NCBI GenBank assembly: GCA_011037195.1
Contig: JAAEAF010007712.1
Span: forward strand, 138,017 to 202,016
DNA: 64,000 bases
Direction: 5' to 3'
Source: Triatoma infestans
Taxonomy: Eukaryota > Arthropoda > Insecta > Hemiptera > Reduviidae
In this document: piece after piece, positions 1-11,562 of the stretch
Layout: the number at the start of each line of letters is the position of its first letter
How positions within the stretch are numbered: the stretch's first letter is position 1
Made by a program: the position numbers and the translations under genes
The notes under the pieces: model-generated
Database searches by the model: none
What the model was told of the DNA's origin: nothing
What the model saw: the letters and a program-made list of their open reading frames with translations, nothing else

Positions 1-35
1 TTCCTTGGGGCGTTGCTACGCCGGCGTCCACACTA

Positions 36-1035
36 TCTACACACATAAATATGAGTAGCACTTTTATTTGGAACATTTTCCCGGAAAAATTGATTTTTTG
101 TTTGTTTTTTTTACTTCCTCTTACTCCTAGTAAGAGGAAGTATTGTAATCGTGTCAAATTTTCGATGTGTATGTGTGTGGCATAGCTCAAAAGTGAAAAA
201 CCCTAGAAAGTTAAAACTTGATATTACATTTAAGTATCACCATAGGATCTGACGGTGCGTTTCCTGGTCAAAATTCCTCACCTTATAACCCATTACTAGT
301 TTTTTGTTTTTTTTTTTTAGGTTTTTGCAATTTTTTCAAAAATAGTTCCGACGATTTTCTTTAAACTTAGTATATCAACTACACATACACAAAGCTACAA
401 CTTTTATTTGAAACATTTCTCCGGGAAAATTCGTTTAAGGGCATTTCTGGGGGACGGGTGGGGTTAGGTTTTCATCTTAACTGCTATTTCAAAGTTTATT
501 AGACAATTCTGTCATCTAAATAATATTAAATAAAATTAAATATGTTGTTGAAATTCCGAGTTTTTAAAAAAAATCGGATAACCGGAATTGCGTTAGTTTT
601 AACACTATACTAAATGATTTTTTTTTTTTTCCAGTTTTTCGCGATTTTCTCAAAAACGACCCAAACGATTTTCTTGAAACTTTGTGTATAAACTAAACAT
701 GCAAAGATCTACATATTTTATTAAAAACATTTCTCTGGGAAAATTCATTTAAGGGTACTTTTAGGGGAGGGGTTGGTTACAACTTCTTCTAAAGTGGTAT
801 CATAGTTTATTGTAGAAGTCTATCATCCAAACAAAATTAATTAGAAATAAATAGATGGCCAAAATTCCAAGTTTTAAGAAAATTAGTAAGCCGGAAGTGT
901 GCATTTACTGAAAAGTTTTGTCAATTTTCGACGAATTTCGTTATATTTGGTTCACAAACTATAACATTTGTCAATTATAATTTTGAGAACAAGAGTAAGA
1001 GAAAGTTGTATGAGTGTTTCACACCAGATTTTTTA
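36..1035 (+). repeat. Capped ~300-bp-monomer repeat, copy 1 (near full length)
   Basis: Noncoding dispersed repeat. A palindromic cap begins near 112 (cttcctcttac, 5-nt loop, gtaagaggaag). It is followed by a head segment with 'cgtgtcaaattttcga' and 'aaaagtgaaaaaccctag', then degenerate tandem monomers anchored by 'acgattttct' near 351, 'acgattttct' near 665 and 'acgaatttcg' near 931. Each monomer repeats 'cttttatttgaaacatttctc' type blocks. The right end near 985-1030 carries 'gagtaagagaaagt' and 'gagtgtttcacacc', the inverted complement of the left cap. Bases 36-95 look like the tail of a further monomer. The same order recurs at 23.4, 26.2, 27.9 and 30.6 kb. No protein is encoded; it is probably a nonautonomous element of unknown class. 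Confidence 0.7.
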
Positions 1036-1050
1036 TGTTAGTACATATTT

Positions 1051-1779
1051 TTTTTTTTTTTTTAACTTTTTATTTGTCATTTACAACTGTACTATGGTAC
1101 AATAAGTAAATACGGTAAGGGTGGCAAATGGCGTGAGTGGCTTGAATGGTGATCATCCAGTGATGATCTCCATTAGTCAACAAGGTGATCGCGAGGCCAA
1201 CGACGCCTCAGTCGCCTTCGCGGTTTGGAAGGAAGTGTGGTTGAGGATAAGTTAGCTGCTAATGGATTAGGATGTGTTGATAAGTTTTTGTGAAATTTAT
1301 TGTAACGTGTTTTAGTAAGTTCGGATATAAAAGGAATTTTGAGATCTTTATGTATAGTTAGGTTACTGACATAGAATGGAGCGTTTACAATGCGGCGGAG
1401 GATTTTAGATTGAAGAGTTTGTAATCGGTTGATATTAGATCGTTTAGCTGAACCGTAAAGTTCAAGTCCGTAAGTCCATATAGGTGCTAGGAGGGATAGA
1501 TACAGTCGTCTTTTATTATGAAGTGTTAGTTTTGACCGGTGATCAAGTAGTCTGGCTAGAAGCTTATATCTTTTGTTTAATTCTATTCGTTTAAGTCGTG
1601 TATGAGGATTCCAGGTGAGTCTCTTGTCGAGGTATAGTCCCAGGTACCGCACATGGTCGGCTGAAGGAATAGGAGAATTATGTAAGTAGACAGGGGCAAG
1701 AGTTTTCCGTTTCAGTGTAAAGACTATGTATTTTGATTTATGTGGATTAATTTTTATTCGCCATTTTTGCAGCCAAGGT
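1051..1779 (-). mobile_element. 5'-truncated Jockey-like LINE with 10-bp target duplication
   Basis: A minus-strand fragment whose open frame (about 1776-1173) encodes the C-terminal thumb region of a non-LTR reverse transcriptase. Readable pieces include RYLGLYLDKRLTWNPHTRLK, PIWTYGLELYGSAKRSN and LQSKILRRIVNAPFYVSN. The 3' end is a poly(A) run, seen as the T run after 1050. It is flanked by the direct repeat gtacatattt at 1041-1050 and 1780-1789, which fits target-primed insertion with 5' truncation. Related fragments with the same motif order lie at 27195-27875 and 52465-53066. Without the endonuclease and catalytic RT part it cannot be active. Confidence 0.9.
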
Positions 1780-1789
1780 GTACATATTT

Positions 1790-3370
1790 ATGATTAAAAT
1801 TTGAGTTTAAAAGAATAATTGTCACATTATATAGAAATGCATTAACTAGAATAGAGCAAGTCTTGTGAATATCTAAAATTTGCTAAATATGGTTTTTGCA
1901 TCAATAAGCAACAAATGACAATTATGTATTTCCGGTGAAAACGCAACTCTATCTTACCATTTCCTTTTTTAATACTGAAAGAAAAAAAAATAATAATAAT
2001 TTTTTTTTAGCAGTTAATAAAAAAAAATATTTCTCCTTAGATAGACGTTCTCTGTCAAATCTAAGTCAAAAAAATATTGTCATCTTGGATATTGAAACAA
2101 TATTGCAGTAGTAGTAGTAGTATTGAAATGTCAAAACAGGATATGCAGATTGACGTTAACGTAAGGGGCCATTTTTTACTGGGCAGTGTCACATTTTTAT
2201 TTCCATTTACACCGTTATTTTTGTGTGTTTGTGTGTGTGTGTGTGTGTGTGTATAGGAAGACACACTGAATGAAAATAGAAGCTTTGAGTGGGTGTGTCT
2301 CTTGATAAGGTTATGTCAGAAATATATTGTGGTGTATAATCGAAATGAGTTTGAATCGTATTTTATGTTAGTCCTGCTTTTGAATTTAGCTAATATGGGG
2401 AATATGTATTTATATAGTCGAGTAAAAACTAGCCTTTTATTTTACTCTTGCAAGTAAGAAGGAATGTTTTGGAACAAGTGGGGGAACAGATTATCGATAT
2501 TGATTTTATTTATAAAAAATTAATTTTTAAATTTAATATTTCATATTCCATTGGGCATAAATAAAGGTAGCAGGGGGGTTAGGCTTGTATTCATGAATTT
2601 TACGTACACAAAATAATCCGGAAACCTAGATCTTTTCACAAAAACGAATTAACTTAAATTTTGTCTCTATCAAAAACAAGACTTCGTCAATAAAACTGAC
2701 ACGACAGAAAATAACACACTTTTGAAGAAGTATATGCTTCTTGTAAGCGCATTCAGTTCGAACTAAAGATAAATCGCTCTTGTCGGAACAGGAAATACAT
2801 CGTTGAATCGTTAAAAGTCACATAACCGCCATCCATTGGAAATCCGCTGAAGCTTTTTTTAGTACATTTTTTTGCAGCAATACAGAGATCAATTTTATAA
2901 TCATTTTGGTGGTTATAACTCAAAATGGGTTATTTTTGAATTGTGTCACTTTTGTAGTATGTGTGCGGATATGTTAGAATTATTAGTATGAAATTTTATA
3001 ACTATAAAATTAGTCAATTATAACTCTTATATATATATTATAACACTCAATTAGTCACATATATATATATGTGTGTGTGTGTGTTTGGTGTGTGTGTGTG
3101 TGTGTGTGTGTGTGTGGTGTGGTGTGAAAAAAACGTTTAACACGAAACTGTGAGGGGACTAAAATATTTTTTCGTGTTAAAAAAATTTCGTGCTTAACGA
3201 TAAATCAGCGGTTTGTTTTTGTCGTGATCTCTCTGCCATTGTACACGTAAAAAAATATGTTTATATATTAAAATTACAAAAAAAAAACAAACACAAAATT
3301 CGCTGATTTTTACGCAAAATCCACCGAATTCGAAAACTAACTGAAATGTTTTGACAATGGCGGTGCCTTT
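1790..3370. other. AT-rich noncoding stretch with GT/AT microsatellites
   Basis: No gene is supported. There is a GT run at about 2222-2254 and a mixed (AT)/(GT) run at about 3045-3120. Bases 1925-1950 ('tatttccggtgaaaacgcaa') resemble the head of the capped repeat and may be a scrap of it. Homopolymer runs of A and T are frequent. The short open frames here are low-complexity. Confidence 0.6.
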
Positions 3371-3377
3371 ACCTTTA

Positions 3378-4218
3378 AAGCAGGCTACTATGCATGTATT
3401 CGCGATTCGTGATGCGCGATGCCTGATTCATTCAGTTCGTAGTAATTCGCAAACAGAGCATACAGACTATGCGTTTATTCAAGATTCGTATGCGTGATGC
3501 GTGATTTATCCATGTTCGTTCGCAGTTTCAATTTAGTTCACAGAAATTTGTGAGCACGAGCAAAGCCTCCTATATATTAATTATTTCAGTAGGTACATGT
3601 ATATTATTTTTAAATTGTATGTACATATTTCTGCTCTGAAAATATGAAGAGTGACGATGATCTGGCAATAGCTAGTGTTGTTTTTATAATCATGGCGCAA
3701 AAGAAGAAGAAGTTTTTAAACAAACGAAAAAAACGCAGATGGTGGAGTGTATCACTATTCAAAAATAGAGACAGGTAATTATTATTTTCAAACGATTCAT
3801 TCTCTGGAATCAGTTCTTTACGAAAAAGCGTACAATCAGACCAATCGTATTCTTGCCTGTTATCTTCTTCGGCCATCGTTTTTAATTATTCTTAAAAAAA
3901 AAAAAACAAACAAACAAAAAAAACAAGAACGCTGAATTAAATGTAAACATAACCCCCTCGAACAAACTAGCGCGCACAACGAATAGACGAATTAACTACA
4001 AACACAGCCCGAACTTTGGTGAATCAGCAGTTCGTGCTCATGCGCAGCCTTTGATATTCGCGCGTCAATTTACCGCTCTTTAGAGCGAATTACTATGCAC
4101 ACAGGAATCATGTTGTTTACGAATCGATTTTTAACAAACAAGTTCCTACACACTATTCGTGAACTGCCCGCGATTCACGAATCACGAATCGCGAATACAT
4201 GCATAGTCTGTAGCCACC
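3378..4218 (+). mobile_element. PIF/Harbinger deletion derivative 1 (TTA target duplication)
   Basis: An 841-bp element with subterminal inverted repeats. The left end has 'actatgcatgtattcgcgat' and the right end its near reverse complement 'gcgaatacatgcatagtctg'. TTA flanks both sides (3375-3377 and 4219-4221), the target preference of PIF/Harbinger. Inside is the N-terminal part of a Harbinger-type transposase on the plus strand (see 3644-3778); the catalytic DDE domain is absent. On the opposite strand, 3876-3610 starts a second open frame (MAEEDNRQEYDWSD...) that might be a remnant of the accessory Myb/SANT-like ORF of this superfamily, but I see no diagnostic residues. The element cannot mobilise itself. 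Confidence 0.75.
3644..3778 (+). pseudogene. Harbinger-type transposase, N-terminal fragment
   Basis: An ATG-initiated 44-codon frame begins MKSDDDLAIASVVFIIMAQK and runs through a lysine/arginine-rich stretch to KRRWWSVSLFKNRDR, then a stop. HARBI1/PIF transposases typically start with an acidic alanine-rich helix, a basic stretch and a 'R-R-W-W-V-x-P' motif; RRWWSVSLF fits that position. The domain after it (RMxxxxFxxLL, then the DDE nuclease) is not recognisable in any frame before the right terminal repeat. The family call rests on the motif and the element's TTA-flanked inverted repeats. Confidence 0.65.
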
Positions 4219-4439
4219 TTAAGACAAGCGGAAACCTAGCGCAGTGGCAGCCATTGTTTATTTTGTTTCGTCTAACGAAATAAAATAAGTCAAAAAAAAA
4301 ATCTGTGTGACTATGTGGCTGCATAAAAAAGGTATATTTTGTTTATCCGGGAAGTGAAATCTTTTCGTGTTAAAAGAGAAAAAATATATGAAATTAAATA
4401 TATTTTGTTGGAACCGCCATTTGATTTCATAACTGATTT

Positions 4440-4720
4440 TTCATGTTAAACGTTTTCGTGTTAAACGTTCTTCACTATATACATACATATATATATAAAG
4501 AGACAGAGAGAGATTGTGTGGACGAGAGTGGTGAGAGAGAGAGAGAGAGACATTATACGTTCATACCAACACATACGAATCATTTGCTAAAAAAAAATTA
4601 TTTCTTATTCAGGGACCTCAAAACATATATTTCCGGTAAAATCTCAATTTTGAAAATATCAAACGATCACAACACTTCCTCTTTATAGCAATAAGAAAAA
4701 TTAAAAAAAAAAACCACTCC
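4440..4720 (-). repeat. Capped repeat fragment, minus orientation, with GA microsatellite
   Basis: 'cagggacctcaaaacatata' followed by 'tttccggtaaaatctcaatt' and 'caacacttcctcttta' is the head of the capped repeat in reverse. A GA run at about 4498-4552 sits where other copies carry GT or GA repeats. Bases 3120-3180 and 4370-4475 also share 'gttaaacgttttcgtgttaa' type sequence, so part of the flank is a local repeat. Noncoding. Confidence 0.5.
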
Positions 4721-7260
4721 CCCATTTAGAAAAGAACATATTCCCCAAGCATTATTTACCTACCCTCTTATAAGTTTAGTGCACTAACTAGCCGGCAGAT
4801 GCCGTTGGCAAGCATAAAGATCAGCATTTCACTGAAGGTCGCCCTTCAGTATTTCACTGACCTACACGAGGTGAATGTGTGTACTTAGGCTTTATGAAGG
4901 TTCAAGTTTTTTTTTTTTTTTTATTATCGCGGGTGTTTCATTTAGTGCAAACTTCATAAGAAACACGAAATAATATTTTACCATGGATGATGATTTATGT
5001 AAGTAAAAAAAAGTTTGAAGGTTTTTAAAATTTCAATTTGATCTTTTAATTTTTTTTTTTTTTGTAAACATTAAATAAATAAATAAATATTTGAGCAATT
5101 ATGTTGTCACTTGAATTGTTATCATTGAAGATAAGAGCCTAAAATAAGATATGCCTTGAAGGATATTAAACAATTATTAATAATTATTGTTTGCATTCTC
5201 CATATTTTTGAAATTAAGATTCTATTAAAAAGTATTATATAAAAAGTAACTTTGTAAAAAAAATGTTTTATCTTCAAATTTGTGATTAATGGGGCCAATT
5301 AAATATGCCCCGAGATCCCTCTTCTTGAATTTTTTTTCTATATAATTATATTGTTTTAAAACTTAGAATTTATATTAGTTCAAAAATATTTGACTTAATT
5401 AGAAGTTGCAAATTTAATCCTTTTTTTATACTGTTAGTTAATTTATTGTTTTACTAGATTCAATATTTTTATTAACTTATGAACGTTTTATTTAAAAATT
5501 GTTCATCCTTGGATATTATTTTAAATATCTAAAATACATTCATAGATTTTTCTTATTATATTTGCTTACAGTTTATAAATAATTAAAAATAAATTAAAAT
5601 AAAAATAATCTAAATTGAGAAATTGATAACTAAGTTATTTTTCAGTAAAAAAATGAGATAATTTTTTTTTCTAGAAGGGGCCTATAATATCATGTTACTA
5701 CAGGAAGCTGCAGCTGGTTCCATTTACTTGTTCAAACTTAATTGAAACATAATTTTTTTAAGAGTTTACAAAAATATTTTGATTAATTTTTTATAAGTTT
5801 TTGAATCACGCTTTTTAACTGTTGAATATCTAATCGAAAATTATTTTAGCGGCATTATTTTGCTCTATTGCCTAGTATACAATTTATAAGCATTTTTTTG
5901 CTTAGTTTGCACAATATAGCGACCTTTTTTTATTTTTATTTATTTTTCTTTAGTAATACAAAGTTCTCACCGAGTTTATGAAATTTATCATTGTGTGAAA
6001 TTTGTTAAAATTTGAATAGAGTTGCCTTTGTTTTAGTATTTTTTTTTTTAAATATAATTTTAACTTTTCATTTTCATCGTTTATTGTTTTTTTTTTTTTT
6101 AAACCTTAAATAATGAAGTTAATTTTTATTTTTTTTAAAACTTTAGCTACTTTATTGTTAATAGATTTTTTTTTTTTTTAAATAAATATCTTTCAACATT
6201 TCAAATAAAAGTAATTATAATTAAATGTGTGTAAAATAGTGTTCAGTTTGAACATTTCATCACTGTTTAAAGTAATTTCAATATTTACTGTTGCTGGTAC
6301 GAGAAAATATTTTGAAGGCGTCAAAATTTTGGACGTTGAGTTTTATTCGAAAATATAAGTTTTGAAAAAGCACCTTCCGAAAAAGTGTGTTTTTTTTTTT
6401 AAGAAAATGTTATGTTTGCGACCTTATCTATGTACATGAATAACATAGTTTAAAAAATGGAAAAATCGTACAAGTTCAAATTCGACATTCCAATTTTCAA
6501 AAAAAAAAAAAAAGAAAAAATTATTCAAGTGGGGACACCATTTTTGGTTGACTTAATTTTTGCCACATACTTTCATTTTGATTTCCTATTTTTTCGTTTT
6601 TCATTTACTCTTTCAAATACCAGACACATCTGCATATATAATTTATATTCCTTTCCAAGAGTCATATATGAAATAACTTGATGGGGAAATATTGCGGTAA
6701 TTTGCTGAGTTATAAATTATATTATCAATATTATGTACGCTACTGTATATTTGAAAAAATACCGAATGATAATTTCATTTGTTTAGCTTTTTTTTTTTTT
6801 GGAATAAATTTTGAATATTTACTTTGTAGTTTACCAAGTATTGTAATCTAAAATACCATTATGTAGTGAAATCGGCTAAAAACTGCTTAATCTGCTCTAC
6901 TGAAACAGTGTTGGTTCAATACCAATAATTACATTATCATGACCTTGTTATTCAATACGTTTAAACAAATGGCAAATATTTGTAGAAAATAAAACTGTTT
7001 ATAGCATATTAAGCACGTTCTTTATAATCTATAAAAAAATTATGGTAGGTGCTATAAAAAAAAAAAGATTATACAATTTTTGCTTTAACAAAATAGTCTG
7101 CGTTATAAACATATGTTTTTTTTCCCCCTCAACTTAGTAACTCTGCGCGAGGGAATGTATTTTATTTGCTACGTATACCCCCATATGACTATACAATATA
7201 TGAGCAAAGAAAGACGTTCTATTCCCGTTTAGCTACCACCATCACCGATTGGCGGTTTTG
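4720..7260. other. AT-rich noncoding desert
   Basis: About 2.5 kb of very A+T-rich DNA with many T or A runs and no supportable gene. At 4830-4850 a perfect short hairpin (actgaagg, 4 nt, ccttcagt) sits in a slightly less AT-rich patch at 4780-4880 that could be a SINE scrap. The open frame at 6457-6681 is Phe/Lys-rich low-complexity translation and not convincing as a gene. Confidence 0.6.
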
Positions 7261-7265
7261 TTCAA

Positions 7266-7470
7266 AATCTCGCATAAATAGTTTTATTTTTTATATCAAT
7301 TTTTTTTTTTTTTTAAATTTTCTAAAATCTTTGCATATTAATTACACATGTAAAAGTCTGCCACTTTTATTTCAAACATATGGCCAGAAAATTTAATTTT
7401 TAGAGAATAGTGGAGAACCTAAACCGTTAAGCTTTTCTCCAAAAGTTCCCCCCCCATTTCTATATAAATA
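7266..7470 (+). repeat. Capped repeat, single monomer fragment
   Basis: Contains 'acttttatttcaaacata' followed by 'gaaaatttaatttttag' and 'cttttctccaaaagt', in the order seen in one monomer of the capped repeat (compare 23813-23900). No cap or terminus is visible, so this is a fragment or an old copy. The ORF read across it is a chance frame. Confidence 0.45.
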
Positions 7471-7662
7471 AGGGTTATAAACCATTTTTTGATTATTTGG
7501 AAAATTTTGTTTTTATATCTATATAGCTACTTGGGCGGCGGTTTTGCAAACAATTATTCAAACAGTTAATAGATGAAAAAGCACTAACAGTTACAAGTAA
7601 GAGATCTTCTCATATAGGCAAGATAGAACAGTAGTGGTTAGATCAAATTTTAGGAAGGTCAC

Positions 7663-8048
7663 TAAGACTTGTTACTCGTGGATGTCCGCAGGGCTCTATT
7701 TCTGGTCCTGTTTTTTGGAACATTGTTTTGGATGAGCTACTCGCTTCTGATATCCCTGGAGTTAGCAGTAAAATTGCCTACGCTGATGACCTGGTTTTGG
7801 TAATTAGCGGTCACAGCCGGGCACAGTTGGAGACAAACACCTCCGCTGCCATAGAAAGATTGATAACATGGTGCGCCGCAAACAAATTGAATATTTCTTC
7901 TGAAATGACAGTTGCGATGTTGTTTAAGGGTAGACTTGATTCAATCCGGCAGCCGGTTGTTTACTTTGGCGGTCGGAGACTGAATTGGGTTCAGCAGGTT
8001 AAATACTTAGGTTTTATTCCGCAAGTTGAGTTTTATTCCCCATATTAA
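7663..8048 (+). pseudogene. R1-like reverse transcriptase core (partial)
   Basis: An open frame with the RT palm: GCPQGSISGPVFWNIVLDEL, then AYADDLVLVISG, where the YADD box carries two metal-binding aspartates. It continues to NWVQQVKYLGF and then loses frame close to 8030, where the next part (PHIKEIRMKSKTLTGQLRHV) continues in another frame to about 8241. There is no start codon in the normal place because the 5' end of the element is missing. The intact YADD shows the decay is mostly by indels. Confidence 0.8.
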
Positions 8049-8249
8049 AGAAATAAGAATGAAGTCCAAAACGCTTACAGGGCAGCTTAGACATGTTACT
8101 CGTAAGGACTGGGGTCTTAAGAAGAGGACTGTCAAAATACTGTATAGAGGCATATTACTCGCGCAGGTGCTGTATTGCTGTTCCCTATGGGTCCACAAAG
8201 TTAGTATTCGGTTTTTCAGAGACATGTCTCTGCGACCCTAAGGTCTATT

Positions 8250-8756
8250 TTGCTTCTTATGGGTAGTTTTAGTCGCACAGTGTCAACCGAGGCTTTGCAA
8301 GTTCTGACAGATTGTCTTCCCCTGGACTTAGAGATTATTCGAGCGGCCTTAAAATATTTCTTGAGAAAAGGTGAAACGGTGAGCCTGGGTGGAATAACTG
8401 TGGAACCTTTCCCAGAGGTGGACGCTAGCAATGATTACATGATTTGGCTGAGAAATAGTAGGATAGCAAAAATAAAACAGGATCTTTTGGACATGTGGAA
8501 AGCCCGCTGGGCGAGTTCTGCGAAGGGAAGGACAACCTATAGGTATCTTCCGGACGCGACGGCTGGTCATAGAATAGTCCCAACGGATTTTTCATATGCT
8601 GTCTCCAGACCTGTAACCGGGCATGGGCAGATAAATGACAAGTGGTTTAGAATGGGGCTGGAGAGAGAGGGTCGATGTCGTTGTGGCAAAGAGGAGACCG
8701 CTGAACACATAGTTTTAAACTGTGAGCTCTATGAAGATCTCCGCACAAACTTGTGA
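8250..8756 (+). pseudogene. R1-like LINE C-terminal domain with zinc knuckle
   Basis: A 168-residue frame ending in CRCGKEETAEHIVLNCELY, the Cys-Cys-His-Cys cluster that closes the ORF2 protein of R1 and related LINEs. It follows the RT frames at 7663-8241 after a short gap, so all three are pieces of one original ORF2. The stretch from 8706 onward is repeated at 11563. Opposite-strand frames here are shadows. Confidence 0.8.
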
Positions 8757-9368
8757 CAAGGAATTGGATTTCATGTTAACCTTAGCAATGACACTCTGTC
8801 CTTGCTCCTGGAAAATAAGACGGCATATAATGCCTTCAAAATGTTTGCGGAATCTGCTCTGTCGCGGCGTATGCTTGGGGTCTTTCCCTTGGGTAGGCCG
8901 AGTGAATGTTTTGTGTGATAGTAATTTATTGTTTGTCTGTAGTCTGTGTGCATTAGATTCGGGTAGCTGTAGAATTTTAGATGACCTCTCAGGAATATTG
9001 AGTACTGAGAGGTTCCTTAGGCTAGTCTTGTATGGATGTGCAAGGTATGACTGTATTGATTGATTGTGTGAGGTTTGTATGTATACTAGGTTGTATTGTG
9101 GTTAGTCTAGGATGCTTTACTTTTTATGTTCGTTTATGTGCACTTCTGAGTGCCCATCCCTCGTTTATTTAGTGATTATGTATACATAGAAACAGTTCTG
9201 TTTATAGTAAAATCGATTGCGATGGATGCAAAGCATACATATATATACATATTATATTCGAAATTGAAAGAATTAAGGTACACCGTCAAGAAATATTTGG
9301 ATGGATTAATGTAAGACGTGTAAGAAAAATACTGAAAAGTATTAAGCTGGCAAAACTTTCACATAGGG

Positions 9369-9595
9369 AAGGGTTTCACTCGGTGGTAGCGTCCTGGACC
9401 AGCAACGTAGAGATCCCGGGTCCGGCAGTGCTGCCCTTGATTTTCTCTTTCTAGGAGCATCTTCTTCTTCAGATTACTTTCCGGTGATGGGCAATGTTGT
9501 CTGCAACGAGAGAACACTATCTAGAGGTCGACAGTGCACTGAGAAGACTCCCTGCGCCAATGACCGTAGATGTTGACGCGCCTTAAATTTAACAA
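9369..9595 (+). mobile_element. tRNA-derived SINE, copy 1
   Basis: Head with a degenerate pol III A box ('cactcggtggtagcg') and B box ('gggtccggcag'), then the family body 'attttctctttctaggagc', 'tccggtgatgggcaatgttg', 'cagtgcactgagaag' and 'gatgttgacgcgccttaaat', ending in an A-rich tail. The body is shared with the copies at 12222, 44524, 54645 and (reverse) 42676. It lies in duplication copy A. Confidence 0.8.
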
Positions 9596-9599
9596 AAAA

Positions 9600-10740
9600 T
9601 TCACAGAGCTCATTAAATAATTACTTCTGTATTTGTACTGTTGTCCCTTAGAAAAGGACAGAAGGTAAATCTACCTCTCAAATTTGCCCCACTTATCAAT
9701 TCTAGGACTATGTAACGGCCTATGCGAGCACTTCGGATACGCGGGATACCACTAAATAATTTTAAAGTAATTAAATACATTATGCTTATATTCTAAACAT
9801 TATGATATGCGATCCTTACTGAACAGTTTTCTGAGTCTATAACTAAACGGTCAAGAAACCGCTAGTTAGATAGCAACTCAAAATGTTGAAGAACATTATC
9901 ATCAACAGTTGTGGACAAAGACTACTAACTAGTTAAAGGAGGCAAAAAAGTATTAATAAAATGCTACATTGGTTCTTTGTTTTATTTACTACTTAATCAT
10001 CTTCATGGTGTAAATATAGTTTGATAAAAACGTTAATGGTTAAAGATAAAAGCATGAAAAAAAAAAATGATTAGTGAACTTACCTACCTAGCTAAATTAA
10101 CTTTTTTTTAACATGAAGAAAACTGCAACAAAAGGACATTTTTTATTGACGGGATAAACAATATGTGTAGGGTGATAGCTATAAATTTAAATTCTCCTTA
10201 ATAAATGCTTTAATATAAAATTATTTGACGTTTATATTAGAACTGGGTACTAGAGAGCAAAGATACAATTTAAGGAATGATACTAGAAAAGCTTCCTCTT
10301 CTTATGTTTACTTAATAACTTTATATAATTCAACACTTGCCACTAAGACAAGGTATAAAAAAAAATGTAATTGAGAAAATGAAACCTCCTTTTATTCTTT
10401 AAAAGAATAAGATTACTTCTCTTGGAGCCAGTTTATTTTGTAACAATAAGGGGAATCAACCTTAATAATAAATAGGTGTGATTGCTCCAGTGTTTTTATT
10501 GAAAGCAATAAATACACAAATAAAGGGGAGCTTATAGTTTAGAGTAAGGGGCCCAGCATAGTCTAAAGCTTTTTGTTTAAAAATGTAATCAGAAAATCTG
10601 ATGTGAAACACTCAAACGACTTACAGTTATAACATAATATATAACTAATACAATTTAATTAACAAATTTGCTTTAAAATTGCAACGTTTACGGTGTATAA
10701 TTGGACGCTATAAAAAAAGATGTAAGTGTTAAATCTATAA
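9600..10740. other. AT-rich noncoding spacer within duplication copy A
   Basis: No gene or recognised repeat. It contains 'acttacctacctagctaaat' and several A runs. The identical stretch at about 12453-13594 belongs to copy B. Confidence 0.55.
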
Positions 10741-11360
10741 GCGTGAGTAGAGTTAAGTGGAGTATTCTCGGTCAAAAACCAACAAAGCTTGTTTAGTTTA
10801 CATTTCATTTTCTACCACCCAAAATCCCTCCTAAATAAGAATTCTTACGGGAAAATGTATCAAATAAAAAAGTAATACGTTTCTAACTGTGTAACGAGCA
10901 TTCCAAGCTTAAAGGAAATCAGTATAGTCATTTTCAAGAAAATTCAAAAACCAGTTCTGTATAGTCGCACCTACGGTTAACCGATTTTCTTCAAATTTGG
11001 AATTCTAGAATGTATATTTATCTTATAAAGATGGTAGAACATTGCACTGTAGTAGCACTTTAGAGTAAAGCATAACACTACTATTCCTTCAGAACCCCAC
11101 TCCCCCCCAAATAAATATCCCCAGGAAAATATTGCAAATAAAAGTGATAGATATTTTTGTGTATAGATAGTATTCGAAGTGTAAAGAAAATCAATATAGC
11201 TATTTTCAAGAAAATTGCAGAAAACTAGAAAAAAAAAACATTCAATTAAGTCGCATTTCCTGTGCAAGGATTTACTCGAAACTTCCTTTCGTAAGGTACA
11301 TTTCCTTCCTCGAGTAAAAAAATGTAATAAAAACAAAACAAAAAATGGTCCTATCAAATA
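10740..11360 (-). repeat. Capped repeat monomers, minus orientation
   Basis: Two monomers in reverse: 'gattttcttcaaatttggaa', 'aggaaaatattgcaaataaa', 'atttccttcctcgag' and C-rich 'ccccactcccccccaaat' (reverse of the ggggaggggggtt block). The 126-residue minus-strand frame across it (11357-10977) is a chance reading of repeat sequence. The same segment is at about 13594-14214 in duplication copy B, where one base shifts the frame. Confidence 0.6.
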
Positions 11361-11562
11361 ATTTTTAGTATATTCGCGCCATTTGATAAAAAAAAATTGA
11401 TAGAACTTTTTTTGTATATTTTGAAAAGTCTCTTAACATTACCTTCGCCGTCAGCATTTTCCGCTCTCCTACTGCACTGAATATTAGTCGTAAAGTAGAA
11501 AGACAAAGGGGGGAAAGACGTAGGACCAAGATGAGCATCTTAGATGGCAGTATATATATAAC

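Larger units (their letters stand above)
7540..9130 (+). mobile_element. R1-like non-LTR retrotransposon, 5'-truncated and frameshifted
   Basis: Plus-strand remnant holding the later part of a reverse transcriptase and the C-terminal zinc-knuckle region. The RT core shows GCPQGSISGP (motif B region) near 7680-7710 and YADDLVL near 7777-7797. The following thumb and the Cys/His cluster are in different frames. 'TRGCPQGS-SGP' followed by a W-N-x-L-L-D type stretch is characteristic of the R1 clade. R1 elements normally sit in rDNA, but no 28S sequence flanks this copy. The last ~400 bp, beyond the protein, are part of the tandem duplication described separately. Confidence 0.8.
8706..11562. repeat. 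2.85-kb tandem duplication, copy A
   Basis: Bases from about 8706 to 11560 recur almost letter for letter at 11563-14416 with an offset of 2853-2854 bp. Shared landmarks include 'gatttcatgttaaccttagc' (8767 and 11621) and 'ggcagtatatatata' (11545 and 14399). The unit contains the 3' end of the R1-like LINE, a SINE, AT-rich DNA and a minus-strand capped repeat. Copy A still joins the upstream LINE ORF, so it is probably the parental copy. Differences are a few substitutions and 1-bp indels. It is either a recent segmental duplication or an assembly artefact. Confidence 0.9.

Noticed and set aside
6457..6681. 74-residue plus-strand frame
   Set aside because: Phe/Ile/Lys-rich translation of AT-rich DNA with A runs; no domain or conserved copy.
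8007..8241. Minus-strand 72-residue frame over the LINE
   Set aside because: Shadow of the R1-like LINE coding on the plus strand; no domain of its own.
10977..11357. 126-residue minus-strand frame
   Set aside because: Reads through capped-repeat monomers; the identical region in duplication copy B has a frameshift and no domain is recognisable.
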